From positions 449,001 to 513,000 of the forward strand of contig JARHVA010003636.1 of NCBI GenBank assembly GCA_037957365.1: a DNA stretch of 64,000 nucleotides, in the 5' to 3' direction. Every line of letters begins with the position of its first letter. The first letter of the stretch is position 1. Below are positions 39,101-43,837 of this stretch, in pieces. The translations under genes were made by a program, and so were the position numbers. The DNA is from Torreya grandis (Eukaryota > Streptophyta > Pinopsida > Cupressales > Taxaceae). Under the pieces are notes generated by a model. That model searched no databases and had not been told where the DNA came from. It worked only from the letters and a program-made list of their open reading frames with translations.

Positions 39101-42100
39101 CACACACTTTGTGTTTGCCAAGTGTAATCTCCAACTACTGAATTCTCTTGGTGCAAGGAATAGTAAAACCATCAGCTACAATAACATTGAACCCATCAAA
39201 GTCCTTTGTTTTCAAACCTCTCTTGGCTACACATCCCTCATCTATGAAGTTGTGGGCTGCCCCACTATCAATCAGCACTATGAATTTATGACCATGCAAA
39301 ACTCTACGAACTTTGAAAGGGTGATATCTATGTGCATCAAAAAGTGCGGCAACGGTGCCTCTGAAAATGAGTGTGGCAAGGGTACCTCTTGAACTATCTC
39401 CTTCTTCCCTTCTTTCAGGGTCTAGTTCTCTTACTTTAATTCTATTTCAAGGTCCTCTACTTATGACTCATCATCTCATATCACCTCTATGTAATGTACA
39501 TGACCTCACCCAAGACATTTGTGACCATGCTCCCACGGATCCTTACAAGTGAAGCACAATTTCTTTCTTCTAAGCTCGTTTCTAGTCTCTACAATTTTAC
39601 CTGATCTTGGTGGCAACACTTTATGCTGAGAAACTCCTTACTGAAATGGTTTATTTTGCTGCCTAAAAGTTGATGTCTCTTGCTGCCCAACAAGTGGTGT
39701 CTTGGAAAAGAACTTATCCTTGGCTGAAGATTCCAAATTTAAAGCCCTCTTAATAGCTTATTGCAAAGACAAAGGGTCAAAGGCTTTTACCAAACCCTTG
39801 AGTGGTTCAGTTAGTCCTACAAATAGAACAATAAGTCTCATTTATGTCACATTAGGAACCATAACTGATAATCTCTAGAATTTTGCACTATCCATAGTTC
39901 CATACTGTTTAAGCTAAGTTAATTCTCTGAAGTGGATTTCAAGATCTTTTCTATCAAATATCTCTGTCAATCTTTGGCTGAATTCTTCCAATGTGGAAAT
40001 AGATTTGTGCCCTTGAGCGATCATACCATGATACCACCACTCATGTGCCACTCCATCCAAGTGGAGGGTAACAAATTTGATTGCCTCTTCTTCATACATT
40101 GGATTCAGTGAGAGATAGGTGTCTAACTTCTGTAACCAAGACCTGGTAGAACATTTATTGGATCCATCATAAGTATGAATGGTAATCTTACCCAAACACT
40201 GCTAGATGTCTTTCCGACGCTGTTCATGTTGAGTTCTCCTTCCCCTCCCTATACTATTCTTCATACTTTGATCACAGAACTCTCGGAAAGTCAATGCTTG
40301 TTGTATTGCAAGGCTGAGTCCATATTTTGCATGAAATGTTGCAAAATCATTACTTGTGTGATGTTGGGGCTCTACCTCTTCTAGGTGTTCTATTTGCATA
40401 ATTTTTACCTGAAAAATCTTGAAAAGGGTATTGATTGAGGCCTGCTCATTAGCTGACGAGCTTCCTTCTCCTTGATTTCTCTTAATCTGATTAACATTTT
40501 GCAAAGCTTGTAATAATCCTGCTATGGATTCTCTCAATGTCATTTGGATTGTTTTTTCCAAATATTCCTGAACCCAGTTGATTATTTCCTACAAACAACT
40601 CATTTCATCTATAGGAGGAGCTCTCTATTCTCTATCCCCAATGATCTCTGTTTCTAATTTAGTGACTGAGCCCTTCTTTTTTCTCTTTGATTATGCCTGA
40701 TTTCTCTTTGATTGGGTTGAATATGAAATCAAAATATTATTTTACCTTGCAAGCTAGCAGAATCAATGCTCTGATACCACTCTGTCCCTTTTTAGGTCAA
40801 TTTATGGATTTTTGAATTTACTGTGATTCCCTTGCCAAAACTAGATATAATTCAATTACTAAATAGCACATGCAACATTTAATAATAAAAACCCAATTGC
40901 ATTCTTTATTTCCATCACCTGATTACACATAATAATACTGAAGACAATGTCAATTGAATAATAATTACAAGCAGCAAACTCTTACTTGAAAGATGAATTC
41001 CAAATGATGATATACAACAACAATATACCCATATAGTAAATACCCATAGTCAAATAGCATTACACAACATGTCAATAAGTCCCATCAATGGTTATGAATA
41101 AGGACAATTGTCTAACTCTGTAGCGCTTATGTATTTCACTTCACGGCAGCCCCAATGGGAATCTTTCACTAACATCAATGCTCAGTTATCACCAATCAGC
41201 ACCCAACAGTCAATCTAGGCCCACACTATTATTACCAAGCAATCCACAAAGTCCACGATTTGGGTGTTTGTCAATTTCAACAGTCCAAAGGTGGATAGCA
41301 TTGAAACCAAGGTACGAGTAAACCCTCAATGTCACGATCTGGAAACTATAGGACAACAAGTGAGTAGAAAGGACAAAAGGGTGTTGTGGGGTGTGACACT
41401 AGCCTCCAAGACCAAATGATATTTTTTATGGTACAACAGCCCAGCTGTAGCAAACAATAAACCCTTATGAATTCCTTTGTAATCCCTCGCAAATTATGAA
41501 ACTGATAATAATCCACAAACAACCTGAAACTGGTATTTAATCCCGATTTGTTAGTGCAATTGTAAGCCCTGGATGGAATCACCACGAAAGAAATGAGGGT
41601 TTTCGTTCTCAGATCCTGTACACCTAGTTGGTTTTCGTCCTCTAATGGAGAAGTTGAACCAAAAGCTCAAGCTCTAGAATAGGGTTTTGATTTCAATAAT
41701 GAATGAATAATAGTCATTTTCTTTTGCCCTCAACTCCTCTTTTATAATTTCCTTTTTTCCCATTTTACCCTAAAAGAATTTTAAAACACTTTTAATAAAA
41801 TATTACTTTTTGGAAATATTATTTTTTGGTCCTCATGATGATAATGATAATAAATGTCTCTTTTCCATGTTATGAAATAAAGTAACTTAGAATGACTTAA
41901 AATAATTTCTTTTTCTTTTTCTTTTTTTTTTAAATAAAACAGACTTTATATTGGATAAAAATCTGGTTACAAAGTCTACTATGCCAAGTTTTGAAACTAT
42001 CAGACCAAGCTTGAGCATGATACAACAAGAACTCAGATAAAACAATCATAATGAAAGATCAAGATTTAGAATGTATCTAATATCCTCTTGTAGCTTGTTA

Positions 42101-43837
42101 GACCACCATAAAGGGGGTAGCCGTAACAAAGAATATCCTGATGATCCAGAGCCCAATTCGCTAAACCATCCACTACTTTATTCCTTTCACGAGGAATGTG
42201 ACAAAAATGCACCTCATGAAACTTATCTTGCAAAGTTTTAATTTTCCGAACTTCTTTATCTAGATGCTAATTAGGAGAGTGGCTAGCATGATTGTCAGAT
42301 AACAACTTCATAATAATCTGAGAGTCGGATTCAATTTGAATTTTTTCCCAACCAACTTTTAATGCCTCCTGCATGCCCTTATAGACAGCTTTTATCTCAG
42401 CAAGGTTGATGGTAGTGATACCCAAATTCTCAGCAGAAAGGAACTGCACAACACCATCAGAGTCCCTCCCAATACCTCCTGTAGCAGCTCTTCCTGGATT
42501 GCCCCTAGAAGCACCATCCGTATTCATTTTTCCATAGCCCAAAGGAGGAGATTTCCATTTTCCTTCCTGTGTGATTTTCTTAGGACTATGAAAATGAGGC
42601 AAAGTAGAATCACTAGGATTAATATGCAATTGAGTGCATATGTGCTGCCATTTAGGAGAAAGGACAGCAGGCATGGATATCTTGTGTTTCAAACTTTCCG
42701 CAATATTGGTTTTAGTTTTTTCCCAAACATAGGAAGCTTCCTTACTAACTTGTTGGAAAATTCTACCATTTCTTTCTTTCCAAATATTCCAAAGGAGAAG
42801 AGAGATACCATTTCAAAGGACTGTAAGGAGATTCTGACCGTTGGGAAGAATTCCTTGCCACTCTTTAATCATGTGCTCTAGAGAACCAAAATTATTCCAA
42901 TGTGATTGGAATAAAGACGGAAGTTGGTGCCATAAAGGAGTCACCCAAGGACAGAGAAAGAAGAGATGAGAAATGGTTTCATTCTCTTCCAAACAGCACA
43001 CACATCTGAAAGGGCCGTAAAAACCCATTTTCATAAGACGATCTCCTGTTAGAATTATTTTAATTATTTCCATAATTAAATATTACGAAAAAGGGACATG
43101 ACAACAAAGGCCTATACCTAGTTTGTCTTCAGAAAATAAACAATAATTTGACACTACCTAAATTATCTTTTCCAAATTTTAGTTACATTTCCAGATTCAG
43201 AATAATAAGTACTTTCTTTCTTGGTCAGTTCCTAGTTATGACTTCACTACAACTAATGATTGTTACAGGAGGTTGCAAAATGTCAACCTTCTAGCACTTC
43301 AAACTCTAATGTTAAGATTAGCATCAGACAAGCAATGTCACCAAATTAATAAATCCAAACATCAAACGCAAAACGTATAGAATGTGTAAGAGTCTTATGG
43401 TTCCCACACATAGCCGCCATACATACATACATAAGAAAAAAAAACAATGCTAACATGCGCTATCTTTTAAGACCAAAAGCATGCATATGCACTTGCATGC
43501 ACCATTCATTCAGGCCATTCAATTGCAGGTACCAACCATTCAGGCAATCATATCTTGTATATATAAATGCACTTCTTCACAATTTTTGACACCTGAATTT
43601 TATTCCATTGTTATATATTTTATCTTGAATTTCTCTCATACCTGCTAACTATGAAAATAAGTCCACACCTTCAATTCATAAACATGTATTCACTAAAATA
43701 GTAAAACTTGTTGCGAATTAGTATATACAAGGTAAACAAAAACTACAATCAATGGAAAACAATTTTTAATACTTACTGCTGCAATGCTATACTTGTCTCG
43801 CAAGGCCTGACATAGTGCCAGCATCAAAGCAGTTTTC
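2997..43837 (-). CDS. UREG: UREG: urease accessory GTPase, partial, four exons visible
   Basis: UreG is a SIMIBI-class GTPase that works with UreD, UreF and UreH-type partners to load nickel into apo-urease in the cytosol. Four minus-strand exons (61, 202, 122 and 105 nt) join without a frame break and encode 163 codons. They cover the end of the P-loop (G-K-T), the [11 protein letters not shown] segment with the nickel-binding Cys-Pro-His motif, the ESGGDN turn, and the NKTD guanine-specificity motif. Introns are 6,729, 33,372 and 250 bp. The His-rich N-terminus, the first half of the P-loop and the last ~20-25 residues are missing, presumably in exons beyond either edge. No stop or frameshift is seen, so I take it as a live gene. 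An old pseudogene would not keep all eight splice sites. Confidence 0.93.
3352..3473 (-). CDS. UREG: UREG exon: G3 region and IPRKGGPG segment
   Basis: 122 nt. It completes the Asp codon of SGGDN and continues [20 protein letters not shown] to [10 protein letters not shown]. The acceptor is TTTCAG and the donor is GTATGT. It is separated from the preceding UREG exon (36846-37047) by 33,372 bp. The segment matches plant UreG closely by eye, with no lost residue noticed. Confidence 0.95.
3474..5436. other. UREG giant intron, unique-looking part
   Basis: The 3'-most part of the 33.4 kb intron in UREG sense. It is AT-rich, with a minus-strand 135-codon open frame at 3634-4041 that has no recognisable domain and is probably chance. 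No LTR ends or repeats noticed. Confidence 0.5.
5437..7916 (+). repeat. Tandem repeat, three copies of ~820 bp
   Basis: Three head-to-tail units: 5437-6255, 6256-7094 and 7095-7916. Each begins near ACATGTTCA and contains the same landmarks in order: GAGTGGGT, CTTCCACAGAAT, TATAATGATGAGTTG, GTTGTGGGTGGTT, TGCTTATTCAATGAGTGTT and AGGGAGCATGTAAAAGTGAA. Unit lengths are 819, 839 and about 822. The middle unit is 20 bp longer because of an internal 20-bp duplication at 6971-7010. Divergence is substantial, so the array is old. I see no conserved open frame, and I do not recognise the family. Confidence 0.92.
7917..8871 (-). repeat. Possible LTR of a minus-strand retroelement (right edge ~8871)
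   Basis: The right edge reads GCGGTTACA followed by TAACTTCCCCCTAC, whose complement is a polypurine tract (GTAGGGGGAAG) just before a possible LTR start TGTAACCGC. The left boundary is not defined and I found no matching second LTR. The decayed gag on the same strand at 10461-14470 would suit this as its 3' LTR. This is inference with weak support. Confidence 0.3.
8872..10715 (-). pseudogene. Decayed retroelement interior with CCHC relic at 10461-10502
   Basis: At 10461-10502 the minus strand reads [14 protein letters not shown], a zinc-knuckle pattern C-x2-C-x4-H-x4-C with the His changed to Pro (one base). The rest shows no clear pol domain. An imperfect 89-bp tandem duplication lies at about 9613-9780: both copies contain TACAAAA, then CCCCTTATC or CCCCTATCT, then AATAAATGCAACA. 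This stretch joins the gag relic at 13433-14470 once the solo LTR between them is removed. Confidence 0.45.
12655..13015. repeat. TTGAACC heptamer array in family B LTR
   Basis: About thirty TGAAC or TTGAACC copies spaced roughly 13-17 bp apart, with GGTTCAA on the other strand at the edges, giving local inverted repeats such as GAACCGGTTCAACGGTTCAA. Similar arrays occur in other family B copies near 24430-24870, 56090-56700 and 59860-60090. Confidence 0.9.
13148..13305. repeat. GCAGAGTCCGTAGAAA minisatellite
   Basis: About eight degenerate copies of GCAGAGTCCGTAGAAA with variable short spacers. A second array of the same unit lies at 60138-60296 in another family B LTR, so it is a module of the family. 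Confidence 0.88.
13433..14470 (-). pseudogene. Retroelement gag relic: coiled coil then CCHC knuckle
   Basis: Reading leftward on the minus strand, a Glu/Gln/Leu-rich stretch ([16 protein letters not shown], then [11 protein letters not shown]) looks like a coiled coil at about 14330-14450. An 85-codon open frame follows (14011-14268), then an intact knuckle [14 protein letters not shown] at 13433-13474. A second, damaged knuckle lies beyond the inserted solo LTR, at 10461. The order resembles a plant LTR-retrotransposon gag. I cannot choose between copia and gypsy because no pol is left. At least one stop separates the coiled coil from the next segment. Confidence 0.6.
14531..14788 (+). repeat. 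Dispersed repeat, copy 1 (pair at 30728-31001)
   Basis: Shares with 30728-31001, in the same orientation, the landmarks CACATTG..ATGTT, CAGATGAA or TAGATGAA, GGTCTTTTTGAA, TTGATAGGCATGAT, CTCAAGGGATGGG, CCTTGATTTATATAT and CATAGACATGG. It lies just upstream, in coding sense, of the gag relic, so it may be an element leader or LTR piece. Confidence 0.75.
14789..16049. other. UREG giant intron, no gene recognised
   Basis: An 89-codon minus-strand open frame at 14780-15049 and a 91-codon one at 15389-15664 show no recognisable domain. Sequence at 15350-15800 is G-rich on the plus strand. Possibly part of the same decayed retroelement as the gag relic, but there is nothing to prove it. Confidence 0.4.
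16050..17615 (-). pseudogene. LINE ORF2 3' fragment: RT tail, zf-RVT-like, RNase H
   Basis: Minus-strand pieces in the order of a plant L1-type ORF2 C-terminus. [17 protein letters not shown] (about 17520-17570) matches the usual '(G)LGIRDI.LFN.AL' block. [19 protein letters not shown] (about 17290-17370) is the conserved W-x-I-G-N-G block. [13 protein letters not shown] (about 16800-16840) resembles the zinc-finger RVT domain, and [11 protein letters not shown] plus FAELLALL (about 16270-16420) are the RNase H start and second acidic region. Many frameshifts and stops. No poly-A tail or target duplication was identified. Confidence 0.72.
17574..17800 (+). repeat. Two-copy tandem duplication, period 137 bp
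   Basis: TTTTGGAGAC with AACAATACTA, CAATTGA and GAGGATTCAT occurs from 17574 and again from 17711. Both copies then run into GCAGCAATTGGT. The duplication lies at the left end of the region before the TG microsatellite. Confidence 0.85.
18009..18067. repeat. TG-rich microsatellite at chromovirus insertion site
   Basis: An interrupted (TG)n tract lies directly left of the chromovirus. TG-rich sequence (GCATGCATGTGTGTGT) continues directly right of it at 28498, so the element inserted into a pre-existing microsatellite. Exact target duplication is not clean (ATGTG versus GCATG), perhaps because of repeat slippage. Confidence 0.8.
18068..18805 (-). repeat. Chromovirus 3' LTR (738 bp)
   Basis: On the plus strand it runs TGATGGCCTAGGG to GGGACATGACA and aligns end to end with 27779-28497. 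The two differ mainly by C/T and G/A changes and a roughly 20-bp indel at the GGGTCTTGCGGGCTG stretch. Its neighbour at 18806 is the complement of a polypurine tract. Confidence 0.95.
18806..19168 (-). pseudogene. Chromovirus integrase C-terminus, chromodomain and PPT
   Basis: The frame at 18890-19168 gives [20 protein letters not shown], the integrase C-terminal fold, then [15 protein letters not shown] leading into a chromodomain. After a frameshift near 18940 the rest reads [20 protein letters not shown], which includes the chromodomain's aromatic Y, W and W. Coding continues through the purine-rich tract (TTGGGAAGGGGGGAC) at 18806-18820 to the edge of the 3' LTR. Chromodomains target integration to marked chromatin. 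Confidence 0.88.
19211..19672 (-). pseudogene. Chromovirus integrase core, distal part
   Basis: The coding strand has FWQELFRL, then [18 protein letters not shown] and [20 protein letters not shown], the second half of a Ty3 integrase catalytic core and the start of its C-terminus. It is cut off from its proximal part (21663-22135) by the insertion at 19673-21657. The TCCCT duplication lets the frame be followed across. At least one stop is present (after LTST). Confidence 0.9.
19673..21657 (-). mobile_element. Compound LTR-like insertion in chromovirus integrase
   Basis: 1,985 bp flanked by TCCCT on both sides (19668-19672, 21658-21662). It starts TGTAATGTCCCC, as do the LTRs at 37094 and 46384, and ends GGATCATCACA. 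The left 1,097 bp is AT-rich with an R/U5-like look. The right 888 bp is the GC-rich four-repeat array. The shared target duplication says the whole block arrived, or was completed, as one insertion, so it may be a solo LTR whose U3 became a repeat array. Confidence 0.85.
20770..21657 (-). mobile_element. Four 196-bp repeats with iMet primer sites (TRIM/SMART-like)
   Basis: Units lie at 20770-20965, 21017-21212, 21215-21410 and 21462-21657, each exactly 196 bp, nearly identical and GC-rich. Spacers 1-2 and 3-4 are both 51 bp. The middle spacer is only GC. On the minus strand each unit starts TGTGATGATCC and ends CCAGTCCTTA. The 51-bp spacer starts GTGGTATCAGAGCC, the primer site for initiator Met-tRNA, and ends GGAGCGTGGTGGGC, a weak purine tract. 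That is LTR-PBS-PPT-LTR in 443 bp, twice. It also contains the palindrome GGTCTCGAGGTCGAGACC. Confidence 0.8.
21663..22135 (-). pseudogene. Chromovirus integrase zinc-binding region and proximal core
   Basis: The coding strand has [14 protein letters not shown] (His side of the HHCC zinc-binding region), then [20 protein letters not shown] with the first catalytic Asp, and [14 protein letters not shown] and [17 protein letters not shown]. The frame shifts between the two parts around 21960-22000. It continues in the piece at 19211-19672 beyond the nested insertion. Confidence 0.9.
22075..22650 (-). pseudogene. Chromovirus RNase H
   Basis: The coding strand shows [16 protein letters not shown] (first Asp), [13 protein letters not shown] (Glu), [13 protein letters not shown] (Asp) and [11 protein letters not shown], where the usual fourth Asp (VADALSR) reads Asn. 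One stop (after LVCGK) splits it into two open frames. It directly follows the solo LTR that separates it from RT. Confidence 0.92.
22681..25023 (-). mobile_element. Solo LTR, family B copy 2 (2,343 bp)
   Basis: Begins TGTTGGGTGAATATTTT and ends TTTCGAGGACAACA, with perfect TGCTA duplications at 22676-22680 and 25024-25028. It sits between RT (which reads on to GAFSWSLAM) and RNase H ([10 protein letters not shown]) of the chromovirus and is therefore younger than it. Carries ten G-box-like repeats (23690-24390), a TTGAACC array (24430-24870) and a weak hairpin near 24048. A TATA-like stretch lies near 22842-22860 on the minus strand. No coding content. Confidence 0.95.
23690..24390. promoter_or_regulatory. 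Ten-copy G-box-like array in family B LTR
   Basis: Ten copies of a degenerate unit like GACACGTGGCAGCTTCCGC, at about 23690, 23773, 23805, 23857, 24124, 24154, 24199, 24279, 24312 and 24368. Four carry ACACGTGG, the plant G-box/ABRE core bound by bZIP and bHLH factors. Others read ACACTTGG or ACACATGG. The array sits upstream of the LTR's TATA-like region in the element's own sense. Regulatory function is inference. Confidence 0.65.
25029..25934 (-). pseudogene. Chromovirus reverse transcriptase
   Basis: A 251-codon open frame (25179-25934) plus a readable continuation to 25029. It has [33 protein letters not shown] (motif A Asp), [18 protein letters not shown] and the catalytic [12 protein letters not shown] (YxDD variant FFDD). 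The connection domain [19 protein letters not shown] follows after one stop. This is typical Ty3/gypsy RT and the best preserved coding stretch in the element. Confidence 0.95.
25862..26690 (-). pseudogene. Chromovirus zinc knuckle and aspartic protease
   Basis: At about 26330-26410 the coding strand reads [21 protein letters not shown] with the DSG active-site triad of retropepsins. Then [18 protein letters not shown] (about 26130-26190) gives the second half. Upstream near 26630-26660, [13 protein letters not shown] is a gag knuckle whose first Cys has become Arg. Several frameshifts and stops. Confidence 0.85.
26783..27733 (-). pseudogene. Chromovirus gag
   Basis: Opens with a charged N-terminus (186 codons, 27173-27733), then the capsid-like segment [40 protein letters not shown] and [13 protein letters not shown]. 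Frameshifts near 27185 and 26990 divide it in three. The primer site and 5' LTR lie just upstream. Closely related to the gag at 39914-40561. Confidence 0.92.
27764..27775 (-). other. Primer-binding site, initiator Met-tRNA type
   Basis: On the minus strand TGGTATCAGAAC follows the 5' LTR end after a 3-nt gap. It differs from the usual plant TGGTATCAGAGC by one base. Confidence 0.9.
27779..28497 (-). repeat. Chromovirus 5' LTR (719 bp)
   Basis: Partner of 18068-18805 with the same TG...CA ends (TGTCATGTCCC to GGCCATCA on the coding strand). Differences between the pair are mostly transitions, as expected of methylated, ageing repeats. Confidence 0.95.
28498..29500. other. UREG giant intron, no gene recognised
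   Basis: Begins with the right part of the TG-rich microsatellite. The 84-codon plus-strand open frame at 29054-29308 shows no domain I can name. Probably old, unidentifiable sequence. Confidence 0.4.
29501..29870 (+). repeat. Two-copy tandem duplication, period 168 bp, G/C-run rich
   Basis: CCTTGTG.GTTGAG..AGT and TATAACTAGAGTTA occur at 29504 and 29672. Both copies continue into GGGGATG or GGGGAGG runs and GGGGACATCC or GGGGATGTCC. Related runs (CCGTCCCC, CATCCC) return near 30515-30595 after an AT-rich core (29935-30050), so the whole 29500-30610 block may be one old element with C/G-run ends. Confidence 0.7.
29935..30727. other. Low-complexity T-rich tract and AT-rich core
   Basis: 29938-30050 is mostly T and A, followed by sequence with a 94-codon plus-strand open frame (30050-30334) without a recognisable domain. 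C-run sequence at 30515-30595 echoes the duplicated block to the left. Confidence 0.5.
30728..31001 (+). repeat. Dispersed repeat, copy 2 (pair at 14531-14788)
   Basis: Same orientation and landmark order as 14531-14788, including TTGATAGGCATGATGCTCAA and CCTTGATTTATATAT. The copies diverge and differ by small indels. Confidence 0.75.
31002..33695. other. UREG giant intron, mostly unassigned
   Basis: No domain recognised. A 97-codon minus-strand frame at 32074-32367 looks accidental. The stretch 33150-33310 (GATAAATACTCTG, then AATCCTCTGTGTAAGCCC and AATAAATTTC) resembles the TATA, transcript start and poly-A signal of a plant LTR, but I could not set its ends. Confidence 0.35.
33696..35330 (-). 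pseudogene. Non-LTR retrotransposon RT relic
   Basis: Minus-strand pieces in RT order: [76 protein letters not shown], then LLYEDDLIL where the catalytic YADD reads YEDD. A longer tail follows to 33696. The [15 protein letters not shown] block is typical of eukaryotic non-LTR elements of a clade different from the L1-like fragments elsewhere in the window. Many stops and frameshifts. Ends not determined. Confidence 0.75.
35331..36845. other. UREG giant intron, 5' end
   Basis: AT-rich and apparently unique. The UREG donor (GTGTGT) is at its right edge. No repeats or coding domains recognised. Confidence 0.5.
36846..37047 (-). CDS. UREG: UREG exon with Cys-Pro-His nickel motif
   Basis: 202 nt (67 codons plus one base), beginning [13 protein letters not shown] and ending LLCESGG plus the G of the next Asp codon. 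It holds [13 protein letters not shown], whose Cys and His bind Ni or Zn at the UreG dimer interface in characterised bacterial proteins. The acceptor is GTTCAG and the donor is GTGTGT. Retrotransposon sequence begins only 46 bp upstream of the exon, at 37094. Confidence 0.95.
37094..38238 (-). repeat. Pol-less element 3' LTR (1,145 bp)
   Basis: Runs TGTAATGTCCC to AAAAAGGGACATGACA on the plus strand and aligns throughout with 40783-43103 once the LINE insertion is removed. The complement of a polypurine tract (GGGAAGGGTAGAC) follows at 38239. Confidence 0.93.
38239..39560 (-). pseudogene. Protease and zinc knuckle of pol-less element
   Basis: The coding strand has [16 protein letters not shown], an intact CCHC-type knuckle (about 39520-39570), then [14 protein letters not shown] with the protease DSG (about 39240-39285), and [13 protein letters not shown] (about 39020-39070). 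From 38870 leftward, homology to pol stops. Only KQFWEGQTVM of the chromodomain end is recognisable next to the LTR. Confidence 0.82.
39914..40561 (-). pseudogene. Gag of pol-less element
   Basis: Two open frames: 40202-40561 (N-terminal, with [20 protein letters not shown]) and 39914-40195 ([46 protein letters not shown]). The same blocks in the same order occur in the gag at 26783-27733. One stop lies between the two frames. Confidence 0.9.
40768..40779 (-). other. Primer-binding site, initiator Met-tRNA
   Basis: TGGTATCAGAGC on the minus strand, separated from the end of the 5' LTR by GAG. A perfect match to the common plant initiator Met-tRNA site. Confidence 0.92.
40783..43103 (-). repeat. 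Pol-less element 5' LTR, interrupted by LINE
   Basis: Without the insertion it is about 1,176 bp and collinear with the 3' LTR. Its coding-strand end reads GGGACA then GAG and the primer site, lacking the TTACA found at the end of the 3' LTR. This looks like a 5-bp deletion between ACA repeats. Confidence 0.9.
41906..43050 (-). mobile_element. 5'-truncated L1-type LINE insertion
   Basis: A T-rich tract at 41906-41931 is the poly-A tail of a minus-strand LINE. Reading leftward: [20 protein letters not shown] (zf-RVT domain, about 42930-43020), then RNase H (42267-42692) with [33 protein letters not shown] and [13 protein letters not shown], and after one stop [18 protein letters not shown]. 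All four acidic residues (D, E, D, D) are present. The rest of ORF2 is missing through 5' truncation. Sits inside the 5' LTR of the pol-less element and is therefore younger. Target duplication is unclear because the site is AATT-rich. Confidence 0.9.
43104..43776. other. UREG intron next to exon 43777-43837
   Basis: AT-rich sequence containing a short CATA repeat near 43420-43435. The exon's donor GTAAGT is at the right edge. Nothing else seen. Confidence 0.5.
43777..43837 (-). CDS. UREG: UREG exon with second half of P-loop
   Basis: 61 nt. It starts with the last base of a Gly codon (phase 2), then [17 protein letters not shown] and IAA. The acceptor is TTGCAG and the donor is GTAAGT. The GK-T of Walker A falls at the exon start, so an intron splits the nucleotide-binding loop. 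The upstream intron runs from 43838 past the window end, more than 20 kb with no further exon found. Confidence 0.93.

Larger units (their letters stand above)
37094..43103 (-). mobile_element. Pol-less chromovirus relative with LINE in its 5' LTR
   Basis: LTRs at 37094-38238 and 40783-43103 frame an interior of only 2.5 kb. Coding-strand order: 5' LTR, TGGTATCAGAGC primer site, gag, zinc knuckle, protease, then a short unassigned stretch and a chromodomain tail ([16 protein letters not shown]) at the polypurine tract. RT, RNase H and integrase are absent. Flanks are ACAAC and ACAAA, an imperfect target duplication. Gag and protease match the 18068-28497 element closely. It lies in the 6.7 kb UREG intron, ending 46 bp before an exon, in the same orientation as the gene. 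Confidence 0.9.
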
